DNA of 64,000 bases from Spartobacteria bacterium LR76 (GTDB lineage: Bacteria > Verrucomicrobiota > Verrucomicrobiia > Chthoniobacterales > Terrimicrobiaceae), in contig QAYZ01000016.1 in the NCBI GenBank assembly GCA_003054655.1, forward strand, positions 310,001-374,000, given 5' to 3'. Positions 1 to 9,429 of this stretch are shown one piece after another. The notes under the pieces were generated by a model, which was given only the letters and a program-made list of their open reading frames with translations, did not search any database and was not told the DNA's origin. Every line of letters starts with the position of its first letter. Positions within the stretch are counted from its first letter, which is position 1. The position numbers and the translations under genes were made by a program.

Positions 1-1
1 T

Positions 2-2263
2 GGCTTCAACGAGATCGCTACGGAAAGCCTGACCCGCCATCATATGGCATTCGGCGAGGCTGTCCCGGTTGAGGAAGGCAAGCTGGAAGACCCCGGTTAC
101 TACCGCGTGCGCCGCGGTGGCGAGCTCCACGCCGTCACTCCGCCGGTGCTCCAGAGCTTCCACACCTTCGTCGGCATCAAGGGCGAAGACAAAGCCGGCA
201 AGTGGGAGGATTACCAGAAGTACGTCGACGCCGTGCTGACGAACCGTCCGCACTCGCTCCGCAACCTTCTGGACATGATTCCCGCCCCGACCGGCCCGGT
301 GCCGATCGAGGAGGTCGAACCTATTGAGGATATCCGCCGCCGCTTTACCTCGGCGGGCATGTCGCTCGGCGCGTTGAGTCCCGAGGCTCACGAGGCCCTG
401 GCCATCGCCATGAACCGCATCGGCGGCAAGTCGAACAGCGGTGAGGGTGGCGAGGACCCGGTGCGCTTCAAGCGCCGCGAGGACGGCGATTGGGCCAACA
501 GCGCCATCAAGCAGATCGCAAGCGGTCGCTTCGGCGTCACGGCGGCCTATCTCGCCAGCGCGAAGGAAATCGAGATCAAGATGGCTCAGGGTGCCAAGCC
601 CGGCGAGGGCGGTCAGTTGCCCGGCCACAAGGTCAATGCGTACATTGCCAAGCTCCGCCACTCGGTGCCCGGCGTCACGCTCATCTCGCCTCCGCCGCAC
701 CACGACATTTACTCGATCGAGGATCTGGCTCAGCTCATCTATGACCTGAAGCAGGTGAACCCGCGCGCCCGTGTTTGCGTGAAGCTCGTCGCCGAGGCTG
801 GCGTCGGCACCATCGCGGCTGGCGTGGCCAAGGCTCATGCCGACATCATTCTGGTCAGCGGCCACGACGGCGGCACCGGTGCTTCTCCGCTCAGTTCGGT
901 GAAGAACGCTGGCGGTGCCTGGGAAATGGGCGTGGCGGAAACCCATCAGGTTCTGCTGCTCAATGGCCTGCGCAATCGCGTCACGCTCCGCACTGACGGC
1001 GGCATGCGCACGGGTGAGGACATCGTTTACGCGACCCTGCTCGGCGCTGAGGAATATAACTTCGGCACCGCTGCGCTCATCGCGCTCGGCTGCGTCTACG
1101 TGCGCCAGTGTCACCTGAATACCTGCCCGGTCGGCGTTGCCACCTCGCAGGAGAAGCTTCGCGCGAAGTTCAAGGGCACGCCCGACAACCTCGTCCGGTT
1201 CTTCAACGCCGTGGCGCAGGAAGTCCGCGAGATCATGGCCAAGCTCGGCTATCGCACGATCAATGAAATGATCGGCCGCACCGAGTCGCTGCGCCAGCGC
1301 GTGGTGCCCGATCATCCGAAGGCGAACACCCTCGACCTCAGCCCGCTCCTCGTGGACGTGGCCAAGGGCGACTCGACCATGGTGCGTTATGCCACCCGCT
1401 CCCGCAACGATGCTCCCGAGGATCGCACTCTCGACGACATCATCATGCAGGACGCGAAGGAGGCCATCAACGACGCCCAGCCGATCACGCTTTCTTACAA
1501 GATTACCAACGTCAACCGCTCCGCCGGCACCATGGTATCGGGTGAGATCGGCTACCAGTGGGGTGAGGAAGGTCTGCCTCCGGGCACAATCAACCTGCTC
1601 CTCCATGGCAGCTCGGGCCAGAGCTTCGGTGCGTTCCTCGCGCCGGGCGTGCGGCTCGTTCTCACGGGTGAGGCCAACGACTATGTCGGCAAGGGCATGA
1701 GCGGTGGCGAGATCGTTATCAAGCCGGTCACTCCGCGGAAGTACACTCCGTCCGAGTGCATCGTCCTCGGCAACACCGTCATGTACGGTGCGACCGGCGG
1801 TGCCTTGTACGCGAATGGCCGCGGCGGCGAGCGTCTCTGCGTCCGCAACTCCGGCGGCACTGCCGTCGTCGAGGGCGTGGGTGACCACTGCTGCGAATAC
1901 ATGACCAACGGCACCGTTGTGGTCCTCGGTCCGACCGGAAAGAACTTCGGCGCGGGCATGACGGGCGGCGTGGCTTATGTGCTCGACGAAGGCAACACCT
2001 TCCTCGATCGCTACAACCCGCAGCTCATCACTCCGGCCCGCCTGGAGAATGCCGATGACATCACGACGCTGAAGGAATTCATCTACAAGCACCTGGAGCT
2101 CACCGAAAGCGCCAAGGCCCAGGCCATCCTGGCCGACTGGCCGGCTTACGAGGGCAAGTTCTGGAAGGTCAGCCCGACCGTCCCGGCGGCTGCTCCCGCT
2201 CCTGTGGAGGAGAAGCCCAAGGACGAACAGGTGATCAACGAGAACGTCACCGCCTCGCGGTAA
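2..2263 (+). CDS. gltB: Glutamate synthase large subunit, C-terminal part (5' end outside window)
   Basis: The frame is open from base 2, so the N-terminal glutaminase domain lies outside the window; 753 residues are visible. GltB makes glutamate from 2-oxoglutarate and glutamine-derived ammonia in the cytoplasm. The visible part holds the FMN-binding synthase barrel, with HDGGTGASP near visible residue 287. Three cysteines at about 364, 370 and 375 (C-X5-C-X4-C, in RQCHLNTCPVG) are the ligands of the 3Fe-4S cluster. The C-terminal GXGXG beta-helix follows (for example GNTVMYGATGG and GAGMTGGVAYV). The end is an Ala/Pro/Glu-rich tail of about 40 residues. It is closed by a strong hairpin shared with the convergent glycosylase gene. 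The small subunit gltD is not seen. Confidence 0.96.
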   Translation, partial: GFNEIATESLTRHHMAFGEAVPVEEGKLEDPGYYRVRRGGELHAVTPPVLQSFHTFVGIKGEDKAGKWEDYQKYVDAVLTNRPHSLRNLLDMIPAPTGPVPIEEVEPIEDIRRRFTSAGMSLGALSPEAHEALAIAMNRIGGKSNSGEGGEDPVRFKRREDGDWANSAIKQIASGRFGVTAAYLASAKEIEIKMAQGAKPGEGGQLPGHKVNAYIAKLRHSVPGVTLISPPPHHDIYSIEDLAQLIYDLKQVNPRARVCVKLVAEAGVGTIAAGVAKAHADIILVSGHDGGTGASPLSSVKNAGGAWEMGVAETHQVLLLNGLRNRVTLRTDGGMRTGEDIVYATLLGAEEYNFGTAALIALGCVYVRQCHLNTCPVGVATSQEKLRAKFKGTPDNLVRFFNAVAQEVREIMAKLGYRTINEMIGRTESLRQRVVPDHPKANTLDLSPLLVDVAKGDSTMVRYATRSRNDAPEDRTLDDIIMQDAKEAINDAQPITLSYKITNVNRSAGTMVSGEIGYQWGEEGLPPGTINLLLHGSSGQSFGAFLAPGVRLVLTGEANDYVGKGMSGGEIVIKPVTPRKYTPSECIVLGNTVMYGATGGALYANGRGGERLCVRNSGGTAVVEGVGDHCCEYMTNGTVVVLGPTGKNFGAGMTGGVAYVLDEGNTFLDRYNPQLITPARLENADDITTLKEFIYKHLELTESAKAQAILADWPAYEGKFWKVSPTVPAAAPAPVEEKPKDEQVINENVTASR

Positions 2264-2290
2264 GTTCCCGGGTTACGCCAGCTTCAACAA

Positions 2291-2320
2291 AAAAGGGCGG
2301 ACAGCAATGTCCGCCCTTTT
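2291..2320. terminator. Bidirectional intrinsic terminator between gltB and the UDG gene
   Basis: A perfect 13-bp inverted repeat (2291-2303 and 2308-2320) around a GCAA loop has A-runs on the left and T-runs on the right. It can therefore terminate transcription from both sides: gltB from the left, and the convergent minus-strand operon ending at 2388. Confidence 0.85.
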
Positions 2321-2387
2321 TCTTTGAAAATGGAAGGAGGGAAGAGGAAATACTGTGCGCAGTCTTGATCTGCGGCCATGTGCCGCC

Positions 2388-3266
2388 TTAAGCCGACTGC
2401 GTGAAAAATCGCCGCTGCTTCTCCGAGATCGGACGTCCGAGATGTTCGAGCACGAGCAGCATATCTTCCCACACCTTGCGTTTCTCGCTGATGAGCTGAT
2501 TGCGCAGGAGATAGGCCGGGTGGTAGGTCGCCATCACCGGAATACCGCGAAACTCGAACCACTTTCCGCGCATCTTGCCGACCGGTCCATTGGAACCAAG
2601 CAGGCCTTCGACCGCCGTGGCACCGAGCGCGACCATGGCCTTGGGCTTTACCAGGGCGATCTGCTGCTCCAGCCACGGAATGCACGTTTGCATCTCCTCA
2701 GGCTTCGGCTTGCGATTGCCCGTCGATCCCCCCGGCATGTCGGGGCGGCATTTCAAAATGTTGGCGATATAGACATCGTCCCGGCTGTATCCCATGGCCT
2801 GGATGATCTTGGTCAGGAGCTGCCCGGCCTTCCCAACAAAGGGCTCGCCCTGCAAATCCTCATCGGCCCCCGGAGCTTCGCCGACAAACATTAACTCGGC
2901 GTTACGATTCCCCACGCCGAAAACAACCTGCGTGCGGGAACGCACCAGATGCTCGCATTTCGTGCAATTCAGCGCGGCGGCCTCCAGTGTTTCCCATGTC
3001 CAGACGGTTGATACAGTCGGCACGACCTCGGGACTCCCGGCGACGATGGTGATCTGCGGCGGCAGGGAGGGCTTGGTTTCCGCGGGAGCCGACTTGGCGA
3101 CAGGTGCGGGTGCTGTGGCCTTGGCTGCTTTGGCGGCTTCCGCCGCCAGGGTGTGCAAAGCCGCAAGACTCTGCTCTGACGCGCTGACCTTGGGGCCGAA
3201 GCCGTTCCTGATCTGTTGCAGCATCGGCAGGGTCTCTGCCAGGGCTTGTTGGAATACGTCGCTCAC
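2388..3266 (-). CDS. Uracil-DNA glycosylase, family 4 (iron-sulfur type)
   Basis: This enzyme removes uracil from DNA in the first step of base-excision repair. Family 4 marks are visible: the [20 protein letters not shown] block (uracil pocket), the HPAYLLRN block near the C-terminus, and four cysteines suited to a 4Fe-4S cluster. Two of these are C101 and C104 (CTKC); the others are in LKCRPD and QTCIPW. The first ~85 residues are a helical, Ala/Pro/Lys-rich extension not needed by the family. I chose the GTG at 3266, preceded by GGAGA at about 11 bases, because a longer frame would run into the upstream gene ending at 3301. It is the last gene of the minus-strand peptide-importer operon, an unrelated job for that context. 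Confidence 0.88.
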   Translation of the reverse strand: MSDVFQQALAETLPMLQQIRNGFGPKVSASEQSLAALHTLAAEAAKAAKATAPAPVAKSAPAETKPSLPPQITIVAGSPEVVPTVSTVWTWETLEAAALNCTKCEHLVRSRTQVVFGVGNRNAELMFVGEAPGADEDLQGEPFVGKAGQLLTKIIQAMGYSRDDVYIANILKCRPDMPGGSTGNRKPKPEEMQTCIPWLEQQIALVKPKAMVALGATAVEGLLGSNGPVGKMRGKWFEFRGIPVMATYHPAYLLRNQLISEKRKVWEDMLLVLEHLGRPISEKQRRFFTQSA

Positions 3267-3300
3267 CGTTCCGATATTCTCCAATTCTCCGCCGCTTGAC

Positions 3301-4521
3301 TCAAGGCTTCTCCGGCAGCGAGGCGCGAATCTTGAAAAACTGGCTCTCGACCGAGTCCTGCGCCCGGGGAAAGGGGACTTCCTTGCCGCCAATATGCAGG
3401 ATGGGGGTGAGAAAATCGTTATCCGCCGTCATCACGACTGTCACCATCGACGGATGGAGCGGCGGGACGATCACGATCCCCTCCCACTTCGCCGCGAGGC
3501 GCTTTGGATCGGGAACGATTGAGGGCAGATTGAAAAGCAGCGTCTTGGCGACGGGGCGGGCCGTGGCGGCGCTTCCGTGATCGAGGATGTTTGTCGCCAT
3601 GGAGAGATCGGCGATCCATACCGCCTTGTTGCGGGCGGCCGGATAATCGAGGCTGCCGTTGCGTCCGCGGTTATCACGTTCCAGGACGAGAAGGCGGGTC
3701 TGGCTCAACGCCGCCAGATCATTCACCGAAACCTTGTCGAGGTCCTGCGGTTCGTTTGTCTCCGGCACCACTTTGGAAAACGGGTAGGCATAAAGTGCGG
3801 TCGGCTTTCCGGTTTCCAGATCGAGAATCAGCAGATTGGTCGTCGGTGACTTGGAAGCTCCCTCCTGCATCAGTCCGCTCTGGAAAATCAGCACCACCGA
3901 TTTTCCGTCCGGCAGCAGGCACATGCCTTCAGGGCCTTGGTTCACGGCCCGGCCATGGACGAGCTTGTCGGTATTGGTGAAATCGACCTGCCCGTCGGCA
4001 CGCCGAGGACGAAACATCTCCGGCAACTCGATACGCTGGATCATCTTCCCGTCGCGCGCAAACTGATAAAGCAGCGGCCCGTATTCATCCGTTACGTAGA
4101 GCGTTCCATCCGGGGCAGTGGCGATGGCTTCCGGGTCGAGGCAGGTGCGTCCGTCCTTGAGCTTGGGGATCTCCGACTTCGGATCATCGGGAATCAAACC
4201 GCTCATCTCGCGTCCTTGCTCGTCGCGGAAGAGCACGGATTCCACGACCTGGGGATTCAGGTCGTCGCCTTCCAGATCGAGGCGCACTTTGATGTAGCGC
4301 GGGCGAAAGTCGATGGTGCCGTCTCCCGCGCCGCGATCCGGGATGCAAAAGAACAGCCCGGTTTCGGGATCGTGAGCGATGCCGGAGCCCAAGCCACCGA
4401 CGGTGTCGCCAAGGTTATCGCGGGCATCGGACGGGATGGAACCCGCGGCAAGTACCAGCGCTTCCGCCCGGGCGGATTGGATGAGAACCAGCGACAGGAG
4501 GAGAGAGAGGATCGGCTTCAC
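3301..4521 (-). CDS. Secreted esterase-like phytase-domain protein
   Basis: A 406-residue protein beginning with a clear signal peptide (hydrophobic stretch [11 protein letters not shown], then ARAEA). Its beta-propeller-like body resembles the 'esterase-like activity of phytase' family, as in [57 protein letters not shown] and [20 protein letters not shown]. The acidic and glycine-rich turns fit calcium-dependent phosphoester hydrolases, but the substrate cannot be read. The start is GTG at 4521, inside the stop of the ABC ATPase gene (GTGA overlap), so the two are translationally coupled. That places it with the peptide importer. Supply of an imported product is a guess. Confidence 0.75.
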   Translation of the reverse strand: MKPILSLLLSLVLIQSARAEALVLAAGSIPSDARDNLGDTVGGLGSGIAHDPETGLFFCIPDRGAGDGTIDFRPRYIKVRLDLEGDDLNPQVVESVLFRDEQGREMSGLIPDDPKSEIPKLKDGRTCLDPEAIATAPDGTLYVTDEYGPLLYQFARDGKMIQRIELPEMFRPRRADGQVDFTNTDKLVHGRAVNQGPEGMCLLPDGKSVVLIFQSGLMQEGASKSPTTNLLILDLETGKPTALYAYPFSKVVPETNEPQDLDKVSVNDLAALSQTRLLVLERDNRGRNGSLDYPAARNKAVWIADLSMATNILDHGSAATARPVAKTLLFNLPSIVPDPKRLAAKWEGIVIVPPLHPSMVTVVMTADNDFLTPILHIGGKEVPFPRAQDSVESQFFKIRASLPEKP

Positions 4522-5363
4522 GATTTTGCGGCGAGTTTGGAGTAGTCGATCGTCTTGAGACGCTTTTCCTTCGAACCCAGTCGCGGGATGCACGCCATGA
4601 GCGCCTTGGTGTATTCGTGCTGGGGAGAGCGGAGAATGCTCTGCGTGTCGCCGTACTCGACGACTTCACCGCGGAACATCACCGCCATCCGGTCGCAGAG
4701 TCCCTGCGTGATGGCGATGTTGTGCGTGATAAGGATGAGCGACATGTTGAACTCGGCCCGCAGGCGCTTGAGCTCCGCCAGGATCTGAGCCTGGATCGTT
4801 ACGTCGAGCGCCGTGGTCGGTTCGTCCGCGACCAGCAGGCTGGGGCGGCAGCTTAGGGCCATCGCGATCATCGCACGTTGCTGCATGCCGCCGCTGAGCT
4901 GATGAGGGTAATCGTGCATCCGCTTCTCGGGATTCACGATTCCCACGGTCTTCAGCCAGTGAACGATCTCCGCGTCGACGTCCTTCACCTCAGGACGATG
5001 GAGGCGGATCGCCTCGGCAATCTGGCTGCGGATCGAGTAGACGGGATTCAGCGACGTGGAGGGCTCCTGGAAGATGTAGGCAATACCTCCGCCGCGGATC
5101 TTGCGCAGACGGTCCGGCGGCATGGTGAGGACGTTCTCGCCCTTAAAGAAGATGTCGCCGCCCGCATACAGCGCGGGAGGCGAGGGGAGCAGGCGCGTGA
5201 GCGACAGCGCGGTCACGCTCTTGCCGCTGCCGCTTTCGCCCACGATGGCCAGCGAGGAGCCCTCCTTGAGCGAAAGGGACACATGCTTCACGGCCTCCGT
5301 CACCCCGTGCTCGGTGCGGAAGTTGATGGACAGGTCTCGGATTTCCAGCAGGGAAGGACTCAT
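4518..5363 (-). CDS. Peptide/oligopeptide ABC transporter ATPase (OppD/DppD-type, short)
   Basis: The ATPase of a peptide-type importer, 281 residues. Walker A is GESGSGKS, the signature motif LSGGMQQR and Walker [13 protein letters not shown]; the H-loop is ITHN. Typical OppD/DppD proteins are about 320-335 residues and end in a cysteine-containing oligopeptide tail. Here the chain stops soon after [15 protein letters not shown] and lacks that cysteine cluster. No second ATPase (OppF/DppF) lies in the operon, so the protein may act as a homodimer or use a partner encoded elsewhere. It starts 3 bases after the permease gene ends. Confidence 0.9.
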   Translation of the reverse strand: MSPSLLEIRDLSINFRTEHGVTEAVKHVSLSLKEGSSLAIVGESGSGKSVTALSLTRLLPSPPALYAGGDIFFKGENVLTMPPDRLRKIRGGGIAYIFQEPSTSLNPVYSIRSQIAEAIRLHRPEVKDVDAEIVHWLKTVGIVNPEKRMHDYPHQLSGGMQQRAMIAMALSCRPSLLVADEPTTALDVTIQAQILAELKRLRAEFNMSLILITHNIAITQGLCDRMAVMFRGEVVEYGDTQSILRSPQHEYTKALMACIPRLGSKEKRLKTIDYSKLAAKS

Positions 5364-5366
5364 GGA

Positions 5367-6287
5367 TTACTTGCGTTCGGATCGGCTTTCGGCGGCCTGA
5401 CGCAGCGCGTCACCCGCGAGGTAAAAGGCCAGGGCGGCAATGAAGATGGCCATGCCTGGGAAAACAATCAGCCACCACGCATCGAGGAGGTACGTCTTGC
5501 CGTCGGAAATGATGTTGCCCCACGTGGCCTGTGGCGGCTGTACGCCGAAGCCGAGGAAGCTCAGCCCTGCCTCGGTCAGGATGGCGTCGGGAATACCCAC
5601 GACCGCCGTCACGATGATCGGCGCGGCGGCATTGGGCAGGATGTGGCGGAAGATGATGCCCGGCGTGCGGATTCCCAGCGCCTTGGCCGCGCGTACATAC
5701 TCGGTCTCGCGCAGCGTCAGAAACTCCGCCCTCACGAGGCGAGCCGTGCCGGTCCAGCTCACCAGGCCGATCACGACGATGATGTTCATGATGTTCGGCC
5801 CGAGCAGGGCGACCGCAGTCAGGATCAGGAAAAACGAGGGGAAGCACAGGATGGCGTCCACGACGCGCATGATGATGTTGTCGATCCAGCCTCCGAAGTA
5901 CCCCGAGATCGCTCCCACCGTTACGCCGATGAAGAGCGATACCGCTACCGCGACGAAGCCGACCGTGAGCGATATGTACGATCCATTTAGCAGCCGCGAG
6001 AGCACATCGCGCCCGAGATTATCCGTTCCGAGCCAATGCGCCGCCGAGGGCGGCAGGAGCTTCTGCGTCAGCTCGGTGGTGTTCGGGTTGTACGGAAAAT
6101 AGATGCCGAGCATCGAGCAGATGCCCATCACCAGCGCAACCGTGAAGAACAGCACGATCACGATGGACGAGGTGACCCCCACGGGATTCTTGAGGAAGCG
6201 CCGCCACATGCGGCGGCCCGGACTTTCCAAAAGCAGGGGCAGGTCGGCGACTTCGGCGGAACTGGCGGTGGATGCGGTCGTCGTCAT
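5367..6287 (-). CDS. Peptide ABC transporter permease, DppC/OppC family
   Basis: An inner-membrane permease of 306 residues with an N-terminal cytoplasmic segment ending WRRFLKNPVG, a first membrane helix, a periplasmic loop with LGTDNLGRDVLSRLL (typical of DppC/OppC) and about five further helices. The coupling motif EYVRAAKALGIRTPGIIFRH is the EAA loop that contacts the ATPase. Its ATG overlaps the TAA of the upstream permease by one base (TAATG), so translation is coupled. It pairs with the DppB-type protein to form the channel. Confidence 0.92.
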   Translation of the reverse strand: MTTTASTASSAEVADLPLLLESPGRRMWRRFLKNPVGVTSSIVIVLFFTVALVMGICSMLGIYFPYNPNTTELTQKLLPPSAAHWLGTDNLGRDVLSRLLNGSYISLTVGFVAVAVSLFIGVTVGAISGYFGGWIDNIIMRVVDAILCFPSFFLILTAVALLGPNIMNIIVVIGLVSWTGTARLVRAEFLTLRETEYVRAAKALGIRTPGIIFRHILPNAAAPIIVTAVVGIPDAILTEAGLSFLGFGVQPPQATWGNIISDGKTYLLDAWWLIVFPGMAIFIAALAFYLAGDALRQAAESRSERK

Positions 6288-7249
6288 TATTCGAGTCGCA
6301 CTCGGGGATCGACCACGGCGTAGAGCACGTCGGAGATCAGGTTTCCTAGGAGAATCAGGGCAGCCACGATAAAGTTGATCGCCACCAGCGTCGGATAATC
6401 GCGCTCCAGCACCGCCTCGTAACCGAGCCGGCCCAGCCCGGGATAGGCGAAGATGGTTTCAATGATCACCGAGCCTCCGATGAGTCCCGGCAGCAATCCG
6501 CCGATTCCTGTGATGAGCGGACGGATCGAGTTGCGCAGCGCATGCTTGAAAAACACCGTATCCGGCTCCAGCCCCTTGGCCCGGGCGGTGCGAATGTAAT
6601 CCTCTCGCAGTGTCTCGATCATGCTGGCCCGGATGAAGCGCGACTGCACCGCGATGCCGCCGATGGAAAGCACCACCGCAGGCAGCGCGATATGCCAGAA
6701 GCGATCCAGCCACAGCGACGCCGAGTTGGTAAAGATCACGCCATAGCTCTGCGTGCCCAGGATCGGCACATCGGTAAACCGCACCAGCCCGATCACTATC
6801 AGGTACGAAATCCAGAACCCTGGCATCGCGATGAAGATAAATGCGAGGATGGATGTCAGCAGGTCGGGCGTCTTGCCCGCGTGCTTGGCGGCATAAACGC
6901 CGAGTGCGAGGCCGAAGCTAAGCGAAATCACCGCCGCCAGCACATTGAGCGATATCGTCGCAGGCAGGCGCTCGCCGATCTTTTGCAACACGGGCCGGTC
7001 GTCCTTGATGCTCTTCAGGTTGCCGTTGAAGAGATCGCGCATGTTGAGCCAGTACTGCTCGATGAGCGGGCGATCGAGGTGAAACTTCTTTTTGAACGCC
7101 TCCTTCACCTGCGGGGTGATTTTCGGATTCAGCTCGCCCCAGGGATACGGGCTTCCGGGCGTCAGCGTGATAATGAAAAACGAGATCAGGCTGATGAGGA
7201 AGGCCAGTACGACCGAGATGGCGAGGCGGCGAATGATGAAATTCAGCAT
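6287..7249 (-). CDS. Peptide ABC transporter permease, DppB/OppB family
   Basis: A 320-residue inner-membrane permease. The N-terminus MLNFIIRRLAISVVLAFLIS is the typical DppB first helix. It is followed by a periplasmic region with the family's LDRPLIEQYW block, and then by helices carrying the EAA loop DYIRTARAKGLEPDTVFFKH. The C-terminus DVLYAVVDPRVRLE matches the usual end (DP R). It begins one base after the binding-protein stop and ends in a one-base overlap with the DppC-type gene. Confidence 0.92.
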   Translation of the reverse strand: MLNFIIRRLAISVVLAFLISLISFFIITLTPGSPYPWGELNPKITPQVKEAFKKKFHLDRPLIEQYWLNMRDLFNGNLKSIKDDRPVLQKIGERLPATISLNVLAAVISLSFGLALGVYAAKHAGKTPDLLTSILAFIFIAMPGFWISYLIVIGLVRFTDVPILGTQSYGVIFTNSASLWLDRFWHIALPAVVLSIGGIAVQSRFIRASMIETLREDYIRTARAKGLEPDTVFFKHALRNSIRPLITGIGGLLPGLIGGSVIIETIFAYPGLGRLGYEAVLERDYPTLVAINFIVAALILLGNLISDVLYAVVDPRVRLE

Positions 7250-7250
7250 G

Positions 7251-9320
7251 TCAGCGAGGAAGTTTGTCCGCGTATTCTGGACGGTAAAACCACTCGGAGT
7301 AATAACTCCAGCCGGCCTTGGTCATTTCCACCGGCGAGTCGATCCAGCCGCCTTTTCCGTCGGGGCGGCGGATGCGGTAGCTGTCTTTCCACAGCACCGA
7401 GGTTCCCTGCGGGACGAAAAGAAAGAGATAGGGTTGGTCTTTATAAATGATGCTCTGGAGCTTGCCTGCCATCTCGATGATCTTGTCGCGGTTGTACTCC
7501 TGCCGGATATCGACGAGCAGCTTGTCGACCTCGGGGTTCTTGTAGCCCACGACATTGAGCTGCTCCGGGTTGTTCTGCGACGAATGCCAGATCTGATACT
7601 GGTCGTAATCCGGCCCGAGTGCCCAGCCGAGTACCATGGCGTCGAAGTCCCCCTTGTTGATGAAGTTCTTCAAAAACACCGCCCACTCGTAGAGCTCGAT
7701 CTTCACCTCGATCCCGATCTGGCGGAAGTTGTCCTGGATGAGCGTGGCGATGTCCCGGCGAACCTCCGTGCCGTTGTTGGTGATGATCGTAAAGGTGAAC
7801 CTCTGGCCGTCCTTCGTGAGGATACCATCGGCCCCTGGTTTCCATCCCGCCTCGGCCAGCAACTGGCGGGCTTTTTCCACGTCGTAAGGAATCGGCTTCA
7901 CATCGGGGTTGAAGAACCACATCTGTGGCAGGAAGATTCCGGTGCTTTGCACCCCGTAGCCGTAAAGGATGTACTTGATCATCTCCGGCACGTTGACCGC
8001 ATGGGCCAGCGCTCGCCGCACCCGCTCGTCCTGGAAAATCGGTCGCTTCAGGTTCCAGCCCACATAAGAGTAGGAACTGCTCGGATACGAAAACAGGTCA
8101 AAACGCTTGTCCTTCTGAAACTCGCTCACTGCCCAGGGATCGACGCCCCAGAAATCGATCTGCCTGGTTTCAAAGGCCAGCCGCAGCGAAAGCTGATCAC
8201 TCAGCACCCGGTACACCATGGAATCCAGCCACGGCCCCGGTGCGCCGAAGTAATCCGGGTTACGCACCAGCCGCACGTACTCATTCGTCTTCCACTCTGA
8301 GAATTTGAACGGCCCAGTGCCGATGGGATTACGGTTGAAATTCTGCGCCCACCATTCCGGCGACTTTCCTTCCAGCAGATGCGACGGTAGCAGACCGATC
8401 ATCCAGCTTTGCAGGGCGGGGGAGTACGGTTTGCGGTAGACCACGCGCACGGTGTGCGGATCGGGAGTCTCCACCGCCTGGATATAAAGGAAGTCTGGCT
8501 TGCGCGGAGATGCCACCGCATCGTCCATGATCGCCCGGTAGGTGAAAACCACATCCGCCGAGGTGAAGGGCGCTCCATCATGCCATTTGACATCGTCGCG
8601 CAGGGTGAAATCCACGATCGGCTCGGCCAGGAACGGCAGCACGTCTCCCACCGTAACCGTTCCTTTTTGCGTCCTACCGGCTAGGAAGTCCTGCAAATCC
8701 TTTACCACCGGCGCGGGGTCTCCCACCGCCGTCACCTCAAAGGCTGCATCGGATTCCACCCAATCGCGCACCGCCCTGGCCCCGGTCTCCGTGGCTCGCC
8801 ACGCCTTGAGCGTCTCAACCGCTTTTCCCTCGAGGTCGACGCGTATGATCGTCGAGGGAATCAGGGTTTTGGCATCGAAAAGCCCCAGGATCTCCTGCGA
8901 AGCCGCCATCCCCGGCTCGGAGAAGGTCAACACCAGCGAGGAACCATCCTGCCGCACGTCGGTGAGCTTCCAGTCCGCCCAGCGTCCGCGCATGAAAAAC
9001 AGCTTTCCCATCGCGCCTGGCACCGTCTTCGGGTCGTCAAAGAAGATCGTCGTGTGCTGGCTCAGGGTGAAGGACTTGGCGAGATCCGTGGTGATCTCGA
9101 GGTCGGCGCTGTATTTGAGCAGGCCGTTGAAAATCATCCCGCCCACGTCGCTCGCGGCGGCATCCGCCTGCTGGATCGGGTTGAGCATGGACGGCTCGGC
9201 GATGGAGCCGATCGTCATCTCATTCTTTTTGTCGGAACTGAGCCGCGTCTCGTTGAAGAACGCCACCGCGATGGCAACGATCAACAACGCCGGGAGGCCA
9301 TGAAGGAAAAACCGAATCAC
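7251..9320 (-). CDS. Peptide ABC transporter substrate-binding protein, family 5
   Basis: A large (about 689 residues) extracytoplasmic binding protein of the family 5 solute-binding group. Recognisable blocks are EPIVDFTLRDDVKWHDGAPF, TSADVVFTYRAI, NPIGTGPFKFSEW and DERVRRALAHAVN. E. coli DppA/OppA are about 540 residues; the excess lies mainly between residues 80 and 230, before the family block. The N-terminus is an uncleaved-looking hydrophobic anchor with no lipobox. I chose GTG at 9320 because a longer frame would run through the divergent promoter region into the MFS gene. It is the first gene of the operon. The ligand (peptide, opine or sugar) cannot be told. Confidence 0.88.
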   Translation of the reverse strand: MIRFFLHGLPALLIVAIAVAFFNETRLSSDKKNEMTIGSIAEPSMLNPIQQADAAASDVGGMIFNGLLKYSADLEITTDLAKSFTLSQHTTIFFDDPKTVPGAMGKLFFMRGRWADWKLTDVRQDGSSLVLTFSEPGMAASQEILGLFDAKTLIPSTIIRVDLEGKAVETLKAWRATETGARAVRDWVESDAAFEVTAVGDPAPVVKDLQDFLAGRTQKGTVTVGDVLPFLAEPIVDFTLRDDVKWHDGAPFTSADVVFTYRAIMDDAVASPRKPDFLYIQAVETPDPHTVRVVYRKPYSPALQSWMIGLLPSHLLEGKSPEWWAQNFNRNPIGTGPFKFSEWKTNEYVRLVRNPDYFGAPGPWLDSMVYRVLSDQLSLRLAFETRQIDFWGVDPWAVSEFQKDKRFDLFSYPSSSYSYVGWNLKRPIFQDERVRRALAHAVNVPEMIKYILYGYGVQSTGIFLPQMWFFNPDVKPIPYDVEKARQLLAEAGWKPGADGILTKDGQRFTFTIITNNGTEVRRDIATLIQDNFRQIGIEVKIELYEWAVFLKNFINKGDFDAMVLGWALGPDYDQYQIWHSSQNNPEQLNVVGYKNPEVDKLLVDIRQEYNRDKIIEMAGKLQSIIYKDQPYLFLFVPQGTSVLWKDSYRIRRPDGKGGWIDSPVEMTKAGWSYYSEWFYRPEYADKLPR

Positions 9321-9328
9321 CAGCGCGC

Positions 9329-9356
9329 AACATAGCGCGTCCTCCGACTCTGGAAA
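9329..9356 (-). promoter_or_regulatory. Possible sigma-70 promoter of the peptide-importer operon
   Basis: On the minus strand TTTCCA, 16 bases, TATGTT (4/6 matches each) ends 8 bases before the GTG at 9320. Transcription would then start 1-2 bases before the start codon, giving an almost leaderless message. The matches are modest. Confidence 0.3.
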
Positions 9357-9429
9357 GCGGGAAGTGACCGCGAAAATAACCGATTTTTCTGCTATGCGGC
9401 TGCGGGTGCGAGTTGCACAGTCTCGGCGC

